NCBI GenBank assembly: GCA_038213835.1
Contig: JBBQSN010000069.1
Span: forward strand, 1-17,787
DNA: 17,787 nucleotides
Reading direction: 5' to 3'
Source: JBBQSN01 sp038213835
GTDB taxonomy: Bacteria > Actinomycetota > Actinomycetes > Actinomycetales > CAWJMD01
Part shown: piece after piece, positions 1 through 7,288 of the stretch
Position numbering within the stretch: position 1 is the first letter of the stretch
How the letters are laid out: each line of letters opens with the position of its first letter
Translations under genes and position numbers: made by a program
The notes under the pieces: model-generated
Databases searched by the model: none
Seen by the model: the letters and a program-made list of their open reading frames with translations, nothing else
What the model was told of the DNA's origin: nothing

Positions 1-450
1 TGGTCAAAGGCCTTGCAGAGCGCCGACGTCCAGCTGCCGCAGGTCTGGGGAGCGGCGCTGGCGCTGGCGATGACGGGCCACCTCGACCCGGCGGAACGCC
101 GCGGTCTGTTCGGCGAGGCGGCGCGACGGCTGGTGCCCGGCGGACCCCTGCTTGTCTCCGTGCAGCCGCCGGCGCGCGTAGAGGTCGTGGCGGAGGCGGA
201 GTGGGGGAGCGTGCAGGTCGGCACCCACACGTACTCGACCTCGGGGCGGGCAGATCCGGACGGCCCCGACTCGGTCCTCTGGCACATCACCTACCGCGTG
301 CACGCCGAAGGCAGACAGCTGCGCGAGGTGCAGATGTCGCATCGGTGGTACGTGCACGGTGTCGCTGACGTCGTCGCGGAGATGGAGGATGTCGGTCTCG
401 AGACCGAGGTCCTCGGTGACGACCTGGTGCTGGGGCGGCGCCAGACCTGA
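1..450 (+). CDS. Class I SAM-dependent methyltransferase, C-terminal part (5' truncated by window edge)
   Basis: The reading frame is open from base 1 and ends at a TGA at 448-450, so the true start lies upstream of the window. The visible 149 residues begin just before a helix and strand typical of the middle of class I methyltransferases. The segment ALALAMTGHLDPAERRGLF followed by AARRLVPGGPLLVSVQ matches the post-II/motif IV-V pattern, in which a 'large residue-rich helix, then LxPGGxLL' strand closes the Rossmann fold. The remainder (RVHAEGRQLREVQMSHRWYV and on) would be the last antiparallel strands. The SAM-binding GxGxG loop is not in view, so substrate and exact family cannot be named. 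A TTG at 13 could be read as a start, but it would leave no SAM-binding half, so I treat the gene as partial. It is convergent with the next gene. Confidence 0.7.
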   Translation, partial: WSKALQSADVQLPQVWGAALALAMTGHLDPAERRGLFGEAARRLVPGGPLLVSVQPPARVEVVAEAEWGSVQVGTHTYSTSGRADPDGPDSVLWHITYRVHAEGRQLREVQMSHRWYVHGVADVVAEMEDVGLETEVLGDDLVLGRRQT

Positions 451-535
451 CGGCCTACCTCCCGGGCTCCAGCGTGTGCGTCCAGCTGTGCGTCCGCCGG
501 GTCCAGCGCCGAGGTGGGCTCGATGGCCAGCAGTG

Positions 536-1843
536 TCACGAGGTGTGCCCGCGGTGATCGCCCGCCGACGAGCCGACGACCACGCTGAGCCCTCCCGGGT
601 CGGGCTGCTGGGCCCTGGCCACGTCGATCTCGCTCTCCAGCTCGGCGGCGCTGCCGTCCGACAGCAGCTCGAGCTGCTCGTCCAGCACGGGGCGCCGATC
701 CGGCGGGGCCACGTCACGCAGGTCGCGCAGGGCCGCCTGCAGCCGGCGCGCCACCTGCGGCGAACCCGCTCCGGCGAGCCGGAGCTCGTCGAACGCGAGG
801 TGCACGTAGGCGTCCCACGTCATCACGTGCTCGATCAGACGCAGCTCGCCGTCGCGATCGTGGTGTCGACCGTCGGGGATCGGTCGAGCGGCCAGTTGGC
901 GCAGGCAGTCGTGCAGCCGGTCGATGGTCTGCACCGCGGTCGTCGGGTCCTGCCAGCGGGAGTCGGACAGGGACCTCACCGCCATGTCGACCAGCAGCCG
1001 GATGCCGTAGGCGACGTCCTGGTCGAACGTCCGCTCCATCCGCAGGATGACGGCCTTGTTGACCTTGCCGACGTCCAGCCGCTCGGGGTCGCCGTCCACG
1101 GTGAACAGCGGTGCCCCCGCAGGCACGAACTCCCCCAGTGCGGGGACCAGCTCCAAGACGCAGTCGCCGTCGCGGGCGCAGTCGACCAGGCGGTCGTGGG
1201 CGATCGTGGTGACGACTCCCGACCTCTTCGCCACCACGGTGCGCGGGTCGGTCCGGTCGTCGTCGACGGGTCCGTGGTCGGGGTAGACCCTCTCGAGCAG
1301 CTTGCGAGTCTCCTCGCCCGCCAGCTCGACCAGCGCCGAGACGCGCAGCGCCTGCCCGACGTGGTGCACGTACATGACCAGCACGGCGATGCTCGCGAGC
1401 GACAGCACGAACGTGGCGATCACGGCGACGCCGGGCACCTGCCCGGGCTCGCCCGGATCACCCGGGTCGATCTCGCGGATCGCGAGCAGCGCGTGGACGA
1501 AGGTGGCGACGAACAAGCCGATCGCGAACTGGCTGGGACGGTCACGCAGCAGCCGTTGCACGATCCGTGGGGAGAACTGGCCCATCGCCAGCTGGACGAC
1601 GACCAGGACGATCGTCAGCACCAACGCCGTCAGACTCACCATCGAGGTCGCGACCGTGGTCAGGATGCCGAGCGCCGCGTCGGGACCACCGACGACCGAC
1701 GGCGGAACGAGCTGGTAGTCGTTCGCACGGTCGACCGCGATGGTGGCGAACGAGATCAGGGCGCCGATCAGCACGCAGAGCACGGGCACGAGCCACAGGC
1801 TCGAGCGGATGCTCGTCCACATCTTGTACAGCGACATCTTCAT
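536..1843 (-). CDS. DUF2254 domain-containing integral membrane protein
   Basis: A 435-residue protein of the DUF2254 family, whose biochemical role is unknown. Four hydrophobic helices are visible at about residues 17-37, 58-87, 104-122 and 138-158. The conserved-looking QFSPRI stretch follows the second helix (89-94). From about residue 165 onward the protein is soluble and helical, probably cytoplasmic, and makes up more than half the length. This two-part architecture and the length fit the family. The start is well supported: ATG at 1843 is preceded by a perfect AGGAGG (1850-1855) with six bases between. A second in-frame ATG two codons later has worse spacing. The gene is alone on its strand, with 136 bp to the sortase gene behind it and a convergent methyltransferase gene in front. 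Nothing links it functionally to its neighbours. Confidence 0.88.
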   Translation of the reverse strand: MKMSLYKMWTSIRSSLWLVPVLCVLIGALISFATIAVDRANDYQLVPPSVVGGPDAALGILTTVATSMVSLTALVLTIVLVVVQLAMGQFSPRIVQRLLRDRPSQFAIGLFVATFVHALLAIREIDPGDPGEPGQVPGVAVIATFVLSLASIAVLVMYVHHVGQALRVSALVELAGEETRKLLERVYPDHGPVDDDRTDPRTVVAKRSGVVTTIAHDRLVDCARDGDCVLELVPALGEFVPAGAPLFTVDGDPERLDVGKVNKAVILRMERTFDQDVAYGIRLLVDMAVRSLSDSRWQDPTTAVQTIDRLHDCLRQLAARPIPDGRHHDRDGELRLIEHVMTWDAYVHLAFDELRLAGAGSPQVARRLQAALRDLRDVAPPDRRPVLDEQLELLSDGSAAELESEIDVARAQQPDPGGLSVVVGSSAGDHRGHTS

Positions 1844-1979
1844 CGACGACCTCCTGGTCCCGTGCAGCCTAGGGTGCCCGCCCCCGCCGTCCCCTCAAGC
1901 GCGTGCGCGGGCGTCCCGGCGGGCGCCAGCCTGCGGACCACGGAGCTGCCCCGGCGATCCTGACCACGGCGTCGGGGCC

Positions 1980-2780
1980 CTACGGCGCGGCTCCGGTCGC
2001 ACCGGGCGCCCCGGACGCCCCGGACGCCCGGACCGTCCCGACGAGGTCGGCGTAGACGACGAGGTTGTCCTGGGACGCACCGCCGTCGTTGCGCTGGAAG
2101 CAGGTGATCAGCACCAACCGCCCGGGCACGACGTTCCAGACCTCGTCCACGTCGGGGAGGCTGCCCTTGGGGTAGCGCTCAGTCGACTCCACCGCGTACG
2201 TCAGCCGGCCGGCAGCGGTCGTCACCACGATCTCGGCACCGGGCTGGACGAGGGCCACCTGGGCATCCTTGTCGAACAGCGGGTTGAACGCCGCCGCCCC
2301 CCGGTCGAAGGAGTGACCGGCCAGGTACACGGTGTTGTCGGAGTCGGTACCAGGGGTGCCGTAGGTCTCGATCCAGTACGCCTCGGTGAGCGTGGGCGGA
2401 TCGAGTTCTCCCCCGGTGGGAGTGACGGGGAGGACGTCCACGGCGAGGTCGACGGACGGGACCTCGACCCGGGTGGGGGCCGCGACCTGCACCGCCGCCT
2501 GCGCCGGGGGCGTGGTGGGCGCAGCCGGGCTGGTCGGCGGTGCGGTCGCCGTCGGAGGCGGCAGGGAGCGTGCAAGCGGTTCACCGGCGAGCAGGAGCGT
2601 GCCGACGGCCGCCACCGCGATCACGGTGACGGCCACCAGCAGTGCTATCCACAGGCGCGACCTGCGAGGCAGCGCGCCCAGACCAGCCAGGCCTGCGTTC
2701 AGCGCACCGCCCCGCGTCGGCGGTAGCCCGCAGCAGCAGCACCGAGAGCCAGCAGGATCAGCAGGCCGGCAGAGGCCCAC
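1980..2780 (-). CDS. Class E/F-like sortase, probably dedicated to the adjacent nucleotidase
   Basis: A membrane-anchored transpeptidase that would cut a sorting signal and attach the protein to the cell wall. After a basic patch (RRSR, 39-42) there is one membrane helix at about 43-66. A Pro/Thr-rich linker (about 74-103) leads to the sortase beta-barrel (about 104-250). The catalytic His is H156 in TVYLAGHSF and the nucleophile is C227 in LVLITCFQR, placed as in class E/F enzymes. The Arg normally found just before the final strand (R-x-N-[IVL]-V-V) is Gln here (SQDNLVVYA, Q237). The only nearby Arg is R230, three residues after the Cys. The longest frame starts at a GTG (2780) inside the 3' end of the nucleotidase gene, with no clear ribosome-binding site. 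Later GTG codons fall inside the membrane helix. The true start is therefore uncertain, possibly a CTG overlapping the upstream TGA. Translational coupling to the nucleotidase gene is likely. Confidence 0.85.
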   Translation of the reverse strand: MGLCRPADPAGSRCCCCGLPPTRGGALNAGLAGLGALPRRSRLWIALLVAVTVIAVAAVGTLLLAGEPLARSLPPPTATAPPTSPAAPTTPPAQAAVQVAAPTRVEVPSVDLAVDVLPVTPTGGELDPPTLTEAYWIETYGTPGTDSDNTVYLAGHSFDRGAAAFNPLFDKDAQVALVQPGAEIVVTTAAGRLTYAVESTERYPKGSLPDVDEVWNVVPGRLVLITCFQRNDGGASQDNLVVYADLVGTVRASGASGAPGATGAAP

Positions 2781-4618
2781 ACCGGGCCACCTGCGCCCGC
2801 CGTCACGCCGGTGTCGACCCGGAGCCCGGGGTTGCGACCGCTGCCGGCACCCACACCCCCGGTGGGAGGCGGCGTCGGAGCCGGACCGGTGGTCGGCGGC
2901 GGCGTCCCGCCCGCCGGGCAGGCGGCGCCCGAGACGTTCAGCGGCTCGGCGTCACCGCCGGCCGGGGCACGGCGCGGCTCGACGTCCGGCGTCACCGGGC
3001 TGCTCTGGTCCAGGTAGGCCGTCAGGGCCTCCAGGTCGCTCGCACCCAGCTGCTGGGCGTCCTCGCCCTCGGCGAAGGCCCCGAAGTTGTCCCCGCCCGA
3101 GGCGAGGAACTCGTTCACCGTCACCCGGTACTCCGTGCCCGGCAGGACCGGCTCGCCGTCCAGGGTGATGGAGGTGATCCGCGAGCCCTCGGCCAACGTC
3201 TCGTCGTAGGCGAAGAAGAAGCCCTCGGAGACACCGAGCGCCAGGAACGGGCGGTCGGCACCGTCCGGCTGCCACTGCTGCTCCAGGGCCTCCTTGATCT
3301 GCGCGCCGGTCATCGTGGAGGTGACCAGGGCGTTGGCGAAGGGCTGGACGCCGTTCGCCTCGCCCAGGGTGATCACGCCGCACGCCTCGTCGCCGAACTG
3401 GTTGTCGATCAGGAAGTCATCGCGCAGGCCGCCCGGGTTCATGAACGCGATCCGGGCACCGGCATCCTCGCGGGTCTGGTCGAGCTGGACGTCGGCGATG
3501 AAGTTGCCGAGCACGCTCTCCACGCCTCGGCTGCCGTCCGCGCCGCGCAGGATGTCCGTCGTGGCCTGGCCGAGCGGGACGCTGCCCGCCTCCAGGGCGA
3601 AGGCGACGGCTGCGTCGACGGTAGCTGCGACGTCCGGGTTGAGGGTCTGGTCGAAGTCGACCATCTCGAGGACCTCGGCCGTCGTGGCCGTGACGTCCTC
3701 GAGCACGTCGTCGTAGGTCAGGGTGATCCGGTCGAACGACTCGCCGTACTGGCCTCCCTGCACCACGGGGCCGGTGAAGCCGCCCGCACCGACCACGGTG
3801 TTGCAGGCGTAGGCCTCGTGCGTGTGGCCCTGGAAGATCACGTCGACCGCCGCGCTGGCTCCGTTCGGCACGTCGCTGAGCGCCACGTCGGCGCAGTCGG
3901 TGCTGGAGGACCCGGAGTGGGCGAGCACCACGATGACGTCCGCCTCGCCGTTGTCCTCGTCGTCGTCCGTCAGCTGGGCAGCCACCCGGTTGATGGCATC
4001 GGCCTCGTCACCGAACTCGATGCCGGCGATGCCGGCCGGGGTGACCAGGGACGCGGTCTCCTGGGTCACCGTGCCGATGAACCCGATCATGATGCCGTCC
4101 GGCGTCTCCTCGACCAGGTACTCCTGCAGCAGCGGCTCCTCGGTGCCCTCGGCGTACACGTTCGCGCCGAGGTACGGGAAGTCGGCCAGCGCGTCCACCC
4201 GACCACCGTCGGCGATGTCGTCGTAGCCCTTGTCGAACTCGTGGTTCCCCACTGCCGAGACGGTCAGGCCCATCTCGTTGAGCACCTCGATGGTGGGCTC
4301 GTCGTCCTGCACGTTCGAGGTGAACGTCGAGGCACCGATGTTGTCACCGGCGGAGACGAAGTACGTGTCGCCTGCGAACGCGCTGCTGAGCTGCTCCACC
4401 GCCCCCGCGAGCTGCTTGGCACCACCGACCTCGACGTCGTCAGCCGGGTCGTCGGTGTCGTTGTCATCGACGGTCGAGGTCAGCCGTCCGTGGAAGTCGT
4501 TGATGCCGACCAGCTGGATCTCGAACGTGGCGGCTGAGGCGGGAGCGGTCAGGGGGCCTGCGACGAGCGCGAGCCCGCAGACGGTGACGGCGGCCGCGCG
4601 AACAGGGTGACGACGCAT
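2699..4618 (-). CDS. Secreted, cell-wall-sorted 5'-nucleotidase / metallophosphoesterase
   Basis: A 639-residue exported enzyme of the 5'-nucleotidase/2',3'-cyclic phosphodiesterase family, which releases phosphate from extracellular nucleotides. A Sec signal peptide (1-29, ending APASA) precedes the metallophosphoesterase domain. Metal ligands visible are D41/H43 (NDFHGRL), D92 (GDN), N125/H126 (GNHE), H234 (AHSG) and H265/H267 (GHTH). The C-terminal nucleotide-binding domain (about 350-520) shows NPGGLR (394-399) and GGDNFG (508-513). A Pro/Thr/Gly-rich wall spacer (about 570-598) leads to LRVDTGV (599-605), a hydrophobic helix (613-630) and YRRRGAVR. This is a complete sorting signal, but with VDTG in place of LPXTG. 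The ATG at 4618 has GGAG about eight bases upstream. The sortase gene follows directly and overlaps it. Nucleotide scavenging at the cell surface is inferred. Confidence 0.93.
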   Translation of the reverse strand: MRRHPVRAAAVTVCGLALVAGPLTAPASAATFEIQLVGINDFHGRLTSTVDDNDTDDPADDVEVGGAKQLAGAVEQLSSAFAGDTYFVSAGDNIGASTFTSNVQDDEPTIEVLNEMGLTVSAVGNHEFDKGYDDIADGGRVDALADFPYLGANVYAEGTEEPLLQEYLVEETPDGIMIGFIGTVTQETASLVTPAGIAGIEFGDEADAINRVAAQLTDDDEDNGEADVIVVLAHSGSSSTDCADVALSDVPNGASAAVDVIFQGHTHEAYACNTVVGAGGFTGPVVQGGQYGESFDRITLTYDDVLEDVTATTAEVLEMVDFDQTLNPDVAATVDAAVAFALEAGSVPLGQATTDILRGADGSRGVESVLGNFIADVQLDQTREDAGARIAFMNPGGLRDDFLIDNQFGDEACGVITLGEANGVQPFANALVTSTMTGAQIKEALEQQWQPDGADRPFLALGVSEGFFFAYDETLAEGSRITSITLDGEPVLPGTEYRVTVNEFLASGGDNFGAFAEGEDAQQLGASDLEALTAYLDQSSPVTPDVEPRRAPAGGDAEPLNVSGAACPAGGTPPPTTGPAPTPPPTGGVGAGSGRNPGLRVDTGVTAGAGGPVWASAGLLILLALGAAAAGYRRRGAVR

Positions 4619-4630
4619 GCGATGGGCTCC

Positions 4631-4689
4631 AGGGGTGGTGGCGGTGGCCCGGCGATGATGTCATCACGGAGACCTCCGCGACCACCCCT
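4631..4689 (-). promoter_or_regulatory. Nested inverted repeats in the leader of the nucleotidase gene
   Basis: Perfect 9-bp arms AGGGGTGGT (4631-4639) and ACCACCCCT (4681-4689) enclose two smaller inverted repeats: GATGA-TG-TCATC (4654-4665) and GGAG-AC-CTCC (4668-4677). In the minus-strand transcript the outer stem ends directly before the GGAG that serves the ATG at 4618, so folding could affect ribosome access. It could instead be an operator for a dimeric repressor, or the terminator left over from the hydrolase gene that once lay upstream. No U-run follows it. Confidence 0.35.
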
Positions 4690-4746
4690 CCAGGGAACAA
4701 CTTCGGGCAAACGGCCCAAGAACAACGACGCCGGGCGGCGACGGCT

Positions 4747-4947
4747 TCAGTGAAGGGGGTCGTCGCTGCCCAGGTCCTCTCCAGGAGGGCGTCGAACGGC
4801 TCCCCGGTGAACCGGACCGCGTGACCCGCTCCGGCGATGCTCGCCCGCTCGGCCCCCACCCGGTCCGCCGAGGTGTCGCAGATGGCGTCGACATGTCGCT
4901 GTGACCGCCCGAGACGACCACGACGGGGAAGGTGGCCACGGCGAGCG
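4747..4947 (-). pseudogene. Alpha/beta hydrolase C-terminal remnant (minus strand, frameshifted)
   Basis: Read on the minus strand, this piece looks like the last quarter of an alpha/beta hydrolase. One frame gives ALAVATFPVVVVSGGHS, the usual strand beta-7 with its acid-bearing loop. About five codons on, a frame change near 4891-4897 is needed, and the next frame gives ICDTSADRVGAERASIAG, then AGHAVRF, whose His would be the catalytic His, and FDALLERTW. A single lost base would explain the shift. There is no start codon context and no nucleophile region on this strand. A TGA in the third frame at 4747-4749 may be the old stop, since the AGHAVRF frame itself runs on into the nucleotidase gene. 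The missing middle part lies on the opposite strand immediately to the right. I infer that both are parts of one broken gene. Confidence 0.6.
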
Positions 4948-5266
4948 CACCTCGTCGGCTGCTCCATGGGCGCCATGGTCGCGATGCTGGCAGCCGCCCG
5001 GGCCCCCGGGGCCGTCAGGAGCCTCGTCCTGGTCGAACCGGCGGCGTTCGACCTGGTGCGGGGACGAGCGGACGCCGAGGCGTTCATCGCGGGCTACGAC
5101 GCCCTGCGCGCCGGCGCGAGCGACGCCGAGCAGTTCCTCCGGGAGTTCCTCGTGCTCTTCGGGGCCGACCCGGGTGAGGTGGCCCAGGTCCCCGATCCGA
5201 TGCTGGCGTCGGGGCGAGCCCTGGTCCTCGCGGCGCCCACGCGCGGCGCTGCGTCACCCACTAGTT
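4948..5266 (+). pseudogene. Alpha/beta hydrolase nucleophile-elbow and cap remnant (plus strand, inverted relative to its C-terminus)
   Basis: The plus-strand frame reads HLVGCSMGAMVAMLAAARA, a typical strand beta-5 and nucleophile elbow (G-C-S-M-G) with its following helix. SLVLVEPAAF and an amphipathic cap-like stretch follow, ending near DPMLASGRALVLAAPTRGA. The N-terminal roughly 90 residues expected in this fold (oxyanion HG loop, beta-3 and beta-4) are missing. Upstream bases in this frame only encode the antisense of the minus-strand fragment. The frame then runs into the 3' end of the next minus-strand gene without a natural C-terminus. The missing acid and His regions sit on the minus strand at 4747-4947. 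An inversion of about 4948-5266 within a minus-strand hydrolase gene, plus loss of its 5' end, would give this arrangement. No inverted repeat is obvious at the two breakpoints. Confidence 0.6.
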
Positions 5267-6154
5267 GGTCAGGACCGCGTCCAGGTCGATCCGGGTGCGA
5301 CCGGGTGTGCCCTGGTTGACGATCGTGATCGTCGGGCTGCCGGCGCCGACGCCGCCGACGGCGGTCTGCCACACGAGCATCCTCGGTTGGTTCGTGGCCG
5401 CGTAGGTGTCGACGGTCCCCTTGAGCACTCCGTCGACGTAGACCGTGAACTTTCCCCGGTTCGGACCCTTGTGCATCACCAGGCCGACGTGGGTGTAAGC
5501 GTTCGCCGAACCGGGCGGGTACTGGGTGAACGGCAGGGGGATCTCGAGGGTGGCGGTGGCGCCCTTGGCGGTGGTCTTGTGCACACCGCCGTGGGACCAG
5601 CAGCTGCACGAGGCCAGCTGCCAACGTCCGCCGTAGCTGATCCTCGGCACTGTGGCGTAGTCAGCGAGATCGGCCAGGTTGTTGTCCTGCGTGAGCCTGA
5701 TGCGTCCGCCGTAGATGTTGCGTGTCGTGGCGTTGCCGGCAGCGTCCTTCGCGGTCAGCGTCCACTCGTAGACGGTGCCGTTTCCGCCGCCGCAGTCCTG
5801 GTTCGTGTTCTCACCCCATGCCGCGTACGACCTCTGCCGGCTGTCGCTGAAGACGTCCTGCGTTCCGTCCCTGCCGGTGCTCTGGGTGAGGTCGTACCGC
5901 ACGTAGCCCGAGGCGTCGGAGCCGGTCCACGTGAAGTTCTGAGCCACACCGATCCGCAGGTCCCAGGGCTCGCCCTCGCCGCAGTCAGGAACGTAGCCAG
6001 GCTGGATCTGCTGACCCACGGTGAAAGACGACTTGACCGGGGCCTTCAAGGTCGGTGGCGTCGTGTCCGCCGCCGACTGAGCCGGGCCGGAACCGGTCAT
6101 CACCAACGCGCTGACAGCAGGGATGAGGAGGCCGACGATCGCGATGCGCTTCAC
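5261..6154 (-). CDS. Secreted protein with Ig-like and C-terminal beta-sandwich (carbohydrate-binding-like) regions
   Basis: A 297-residue exported protein of unknown function. A Sec signal peptide (VKRIAIVGLL to AQSA, about 1-28) is followed by ADTTPPTL, a common lead-in to bacterial Ig-like domains. The Ig-like part spans about 35-150 (YEWTLTAKDAAGN at about 129-141 is its last strand). From about 173 the pattern GGRWQL, then GKFTVYVDGV (235-244), TVDTYA and VNQGTPGRTRIDLDAVL resembles the jelly-roll modules found at the C-terminus of many actinobacterial secreted proteins. Four cysteines (58, 121, 183, 185) could form disulfides. I prefer the GTG at 6154, because GGAG lies six bases upstream. 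An in-frame ATG at 6166 overlaps that GGAG and has no ribosome-binding site of its own. The TAG stop abuts the hydrolase remnant. The gene is divergent from the LamG lipoprotein gene, which suggests shared regulation. Confidence 0.75.
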   Translation of the reverse strand: MKRIAIVGLLIPAVSALVMTGSGPAQSAADTTPPTLKAPVKSSFTVGQQIQPGYVPDCGEGEPWDLRIGVAQNFTWTGSDASGYVRYDLTQSTGRDGTQDVFSDSRQRSYAAWGENTNQDCGGGNGTVYEWTLTAKDAAGNATTRNIYGGRIRLTQDNNLADLADYATVPRISYGGRWQLASCSCWSHGGVHKTTAKGATATLEIPLPFTQYPPGSANAYTHVGLVMHKGPNRGKFTVYVDGVLKGTVDTYAATNQPRMLVWQTAVGGVGAGSPTITIVNQGTPGRTRIDLDAVLTN

Positions 6155-6439
6155 AGCAGACTCCATGTTGACTGGGGGATCGAGCTGGTCCTGGGCCGTC
6201 GGCTTCCACCCCTGGTGCGCGTCGTCGCCTCCCCGAGAAGGCATCGTCGCCCCGGGTGGACTCCAGGATGGGGGATCTTCCGCTGCCCCCGCATCATCCG
6301 TTCGCCCATGTCCATGGTCGCAAGGTCCGATCCGCGAGCCCACTGCCAAGACGGTCCGAACGGCCGACTGCGTCGCCCACCCGTCGCCGCCTACCGTCGA
6401 GCATCCCCGGCTCCGGTCGCCGGGAGGGTCGAGGTCCCG
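6155..6439. promoter_or_regulatory. Divergent promoter region between two secreted-protein genes
   Basis: The 285 bp between the divergent GTG starts hold no supported gene. On the plus strand TACCGT (6392-6397) fits an actinobacterial TANNNT -10 box, about 40 bases before the LamG gene start, but no good -35 box is visible. A small inverted repeat CCATG-TC-CATGG lies at 6306-6317. The minus-strand promoter could not be placed. Confidence 0.3.
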
Positions 6440-7189
6440 GTGCGACGACGCGTCAGCCTGCTCGGCGCCACCGCGACGGTGCTGCTGGCCTGCGTCGCAC
6501 CCGCCGCGCCGGATGTCGCTGCACCCCCCACCGGCGGCCTGGTGCTGCACTACCCGATGGAGACGCTGACCGGTGGCGTGGTGGACGACGCGGCCGGTCC
6601 GCTCGACGGCCGGGTGGTCGCCGCCTCCGGTGCCCCTCGCCTGGCTCCCGGCCTGCCGGGGTACGGACGGGCGCTCCAGCTCACCGGGAGCGGGCACCAG
6701 TACGTCGACGTGCCGCGCTCCACCGCGCTCGACGTGGACCGCTACACGCTCTCGGCCTGGGTGCGCCACACCGGCGCCGAGAACGACCTCACGCTCGGAC
6801 GCTGGGAGGTGCTGGAGAAGGCCGGCGCGTACTGGATGAACGTGCGCACCGACGGCCGGGTCAGGGTCGGCGGCTTCTTCGGCGGCTGCACCAACCCGAG
6901 CTGGCAGTACCTCGACAGCACCGTCGCGATCCCGGTCGGACGCTGGAAGCACCTGACCTCGACCTACGACGGCAGCTGGCTGAGGGTGTTCGTCGACGGC
7001 CGCCCGGTGGGCGCGAAGCAGGTCGGCGGCCGCACCTGCGTCAGCGGCGAGCCCCTCGCGGTGGGTGCGAAGAACAACCCCACCAAGGGCCTGCTCGAGG
7101 CGTTCTGGGACGGCCGCCTGGACGACGTCCGGGTCTACGACCGGGCGCTCGGCCTCGCCGAGATCCGCCGGCTCGCCGCCCGCCCCTGA
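6440..7189 (+). CDS. LamG/concanavalin-like domain protein, probable lipoprotein
   Basis: A 249-residue exported protein. The N-terminus VRRRVSLLGATATVLLAC ends in LLAC, an acceptable lipobox with C18 as the lipidated residue. If it is not used, signal peptidase I could cut after the following Ala-rich stretch. The rest is one LamG-type jelly roll (about 45-245). Landmarks are ALQLTGSGHQYVDVP (78-92), YTLSAWVRH (102-110), WKHLTSTYDGSWLRVFVDG (169-187), the partly conserved AVGAKN (207-212), and GRLDDVRVYDRAL then EIRRL at the end. C150 and C200 could form a disulfide. The GTG at 6440 is chosen because GGGAGGG and GAGG lie just upstream and it gives a sensible signal sequence. LamG domains bind glycans or proteins, and the ligand here is unknown. 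There is no catalytic domain. Confidence 0.8.
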   Translation: MRRRVSLLGATATVLLACVAPAAPDVAAPPTGGLVLHYPMETLTGGVVDDAAGPLDGRVVAASGAPRLAPGLPGYGRALQLTGSGHQYVDVPRSTALDVDRYTLSAWVRHTGAENDLTLGRWEVLEKAGAYWMNVRTDGRVRVGGFFGGCTNPSWQYLDSTVAIPVGRWKHLTSTYDGSWLRVFVDGRPVGAKQVGGRTCVSGEPLAVGAKNNPTKGLLEAFWDGRLDDVRVYDRALGLAEIRRLAARP

Positions 7190-7288
7190 CCCGGGCAGTG
7201 CGGCGTCCACAGGCATCGCCGTACGTCGTGGTCGTTCCCAGGTCTGTGGTTGGCTGGCGCGGACGAACCGGGCGGCACGAGGAGGACC

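Noticed and set aside
451..535. Terminator between the convergent methyltransferase and DUF2254 genes
   Set aside because: I found only a short direct repeat (TGTGCGTCC twice) and no stem of useful length.
1866..1898. TAGGCT and TTGAGG on the minus strand as promoter of the DUF2254 gene
   Set aside because: The -10-like box is good, but the spacing of 21 bases to the -35-like box is too long, so only the ribosome-binding site was accepted.
2642..4537. Long plus-strand open frame opposite the nucleotidase gene
   Set aside because: No motif. The opposite strand has a full signal peptide, metal ligands and sorting signal.
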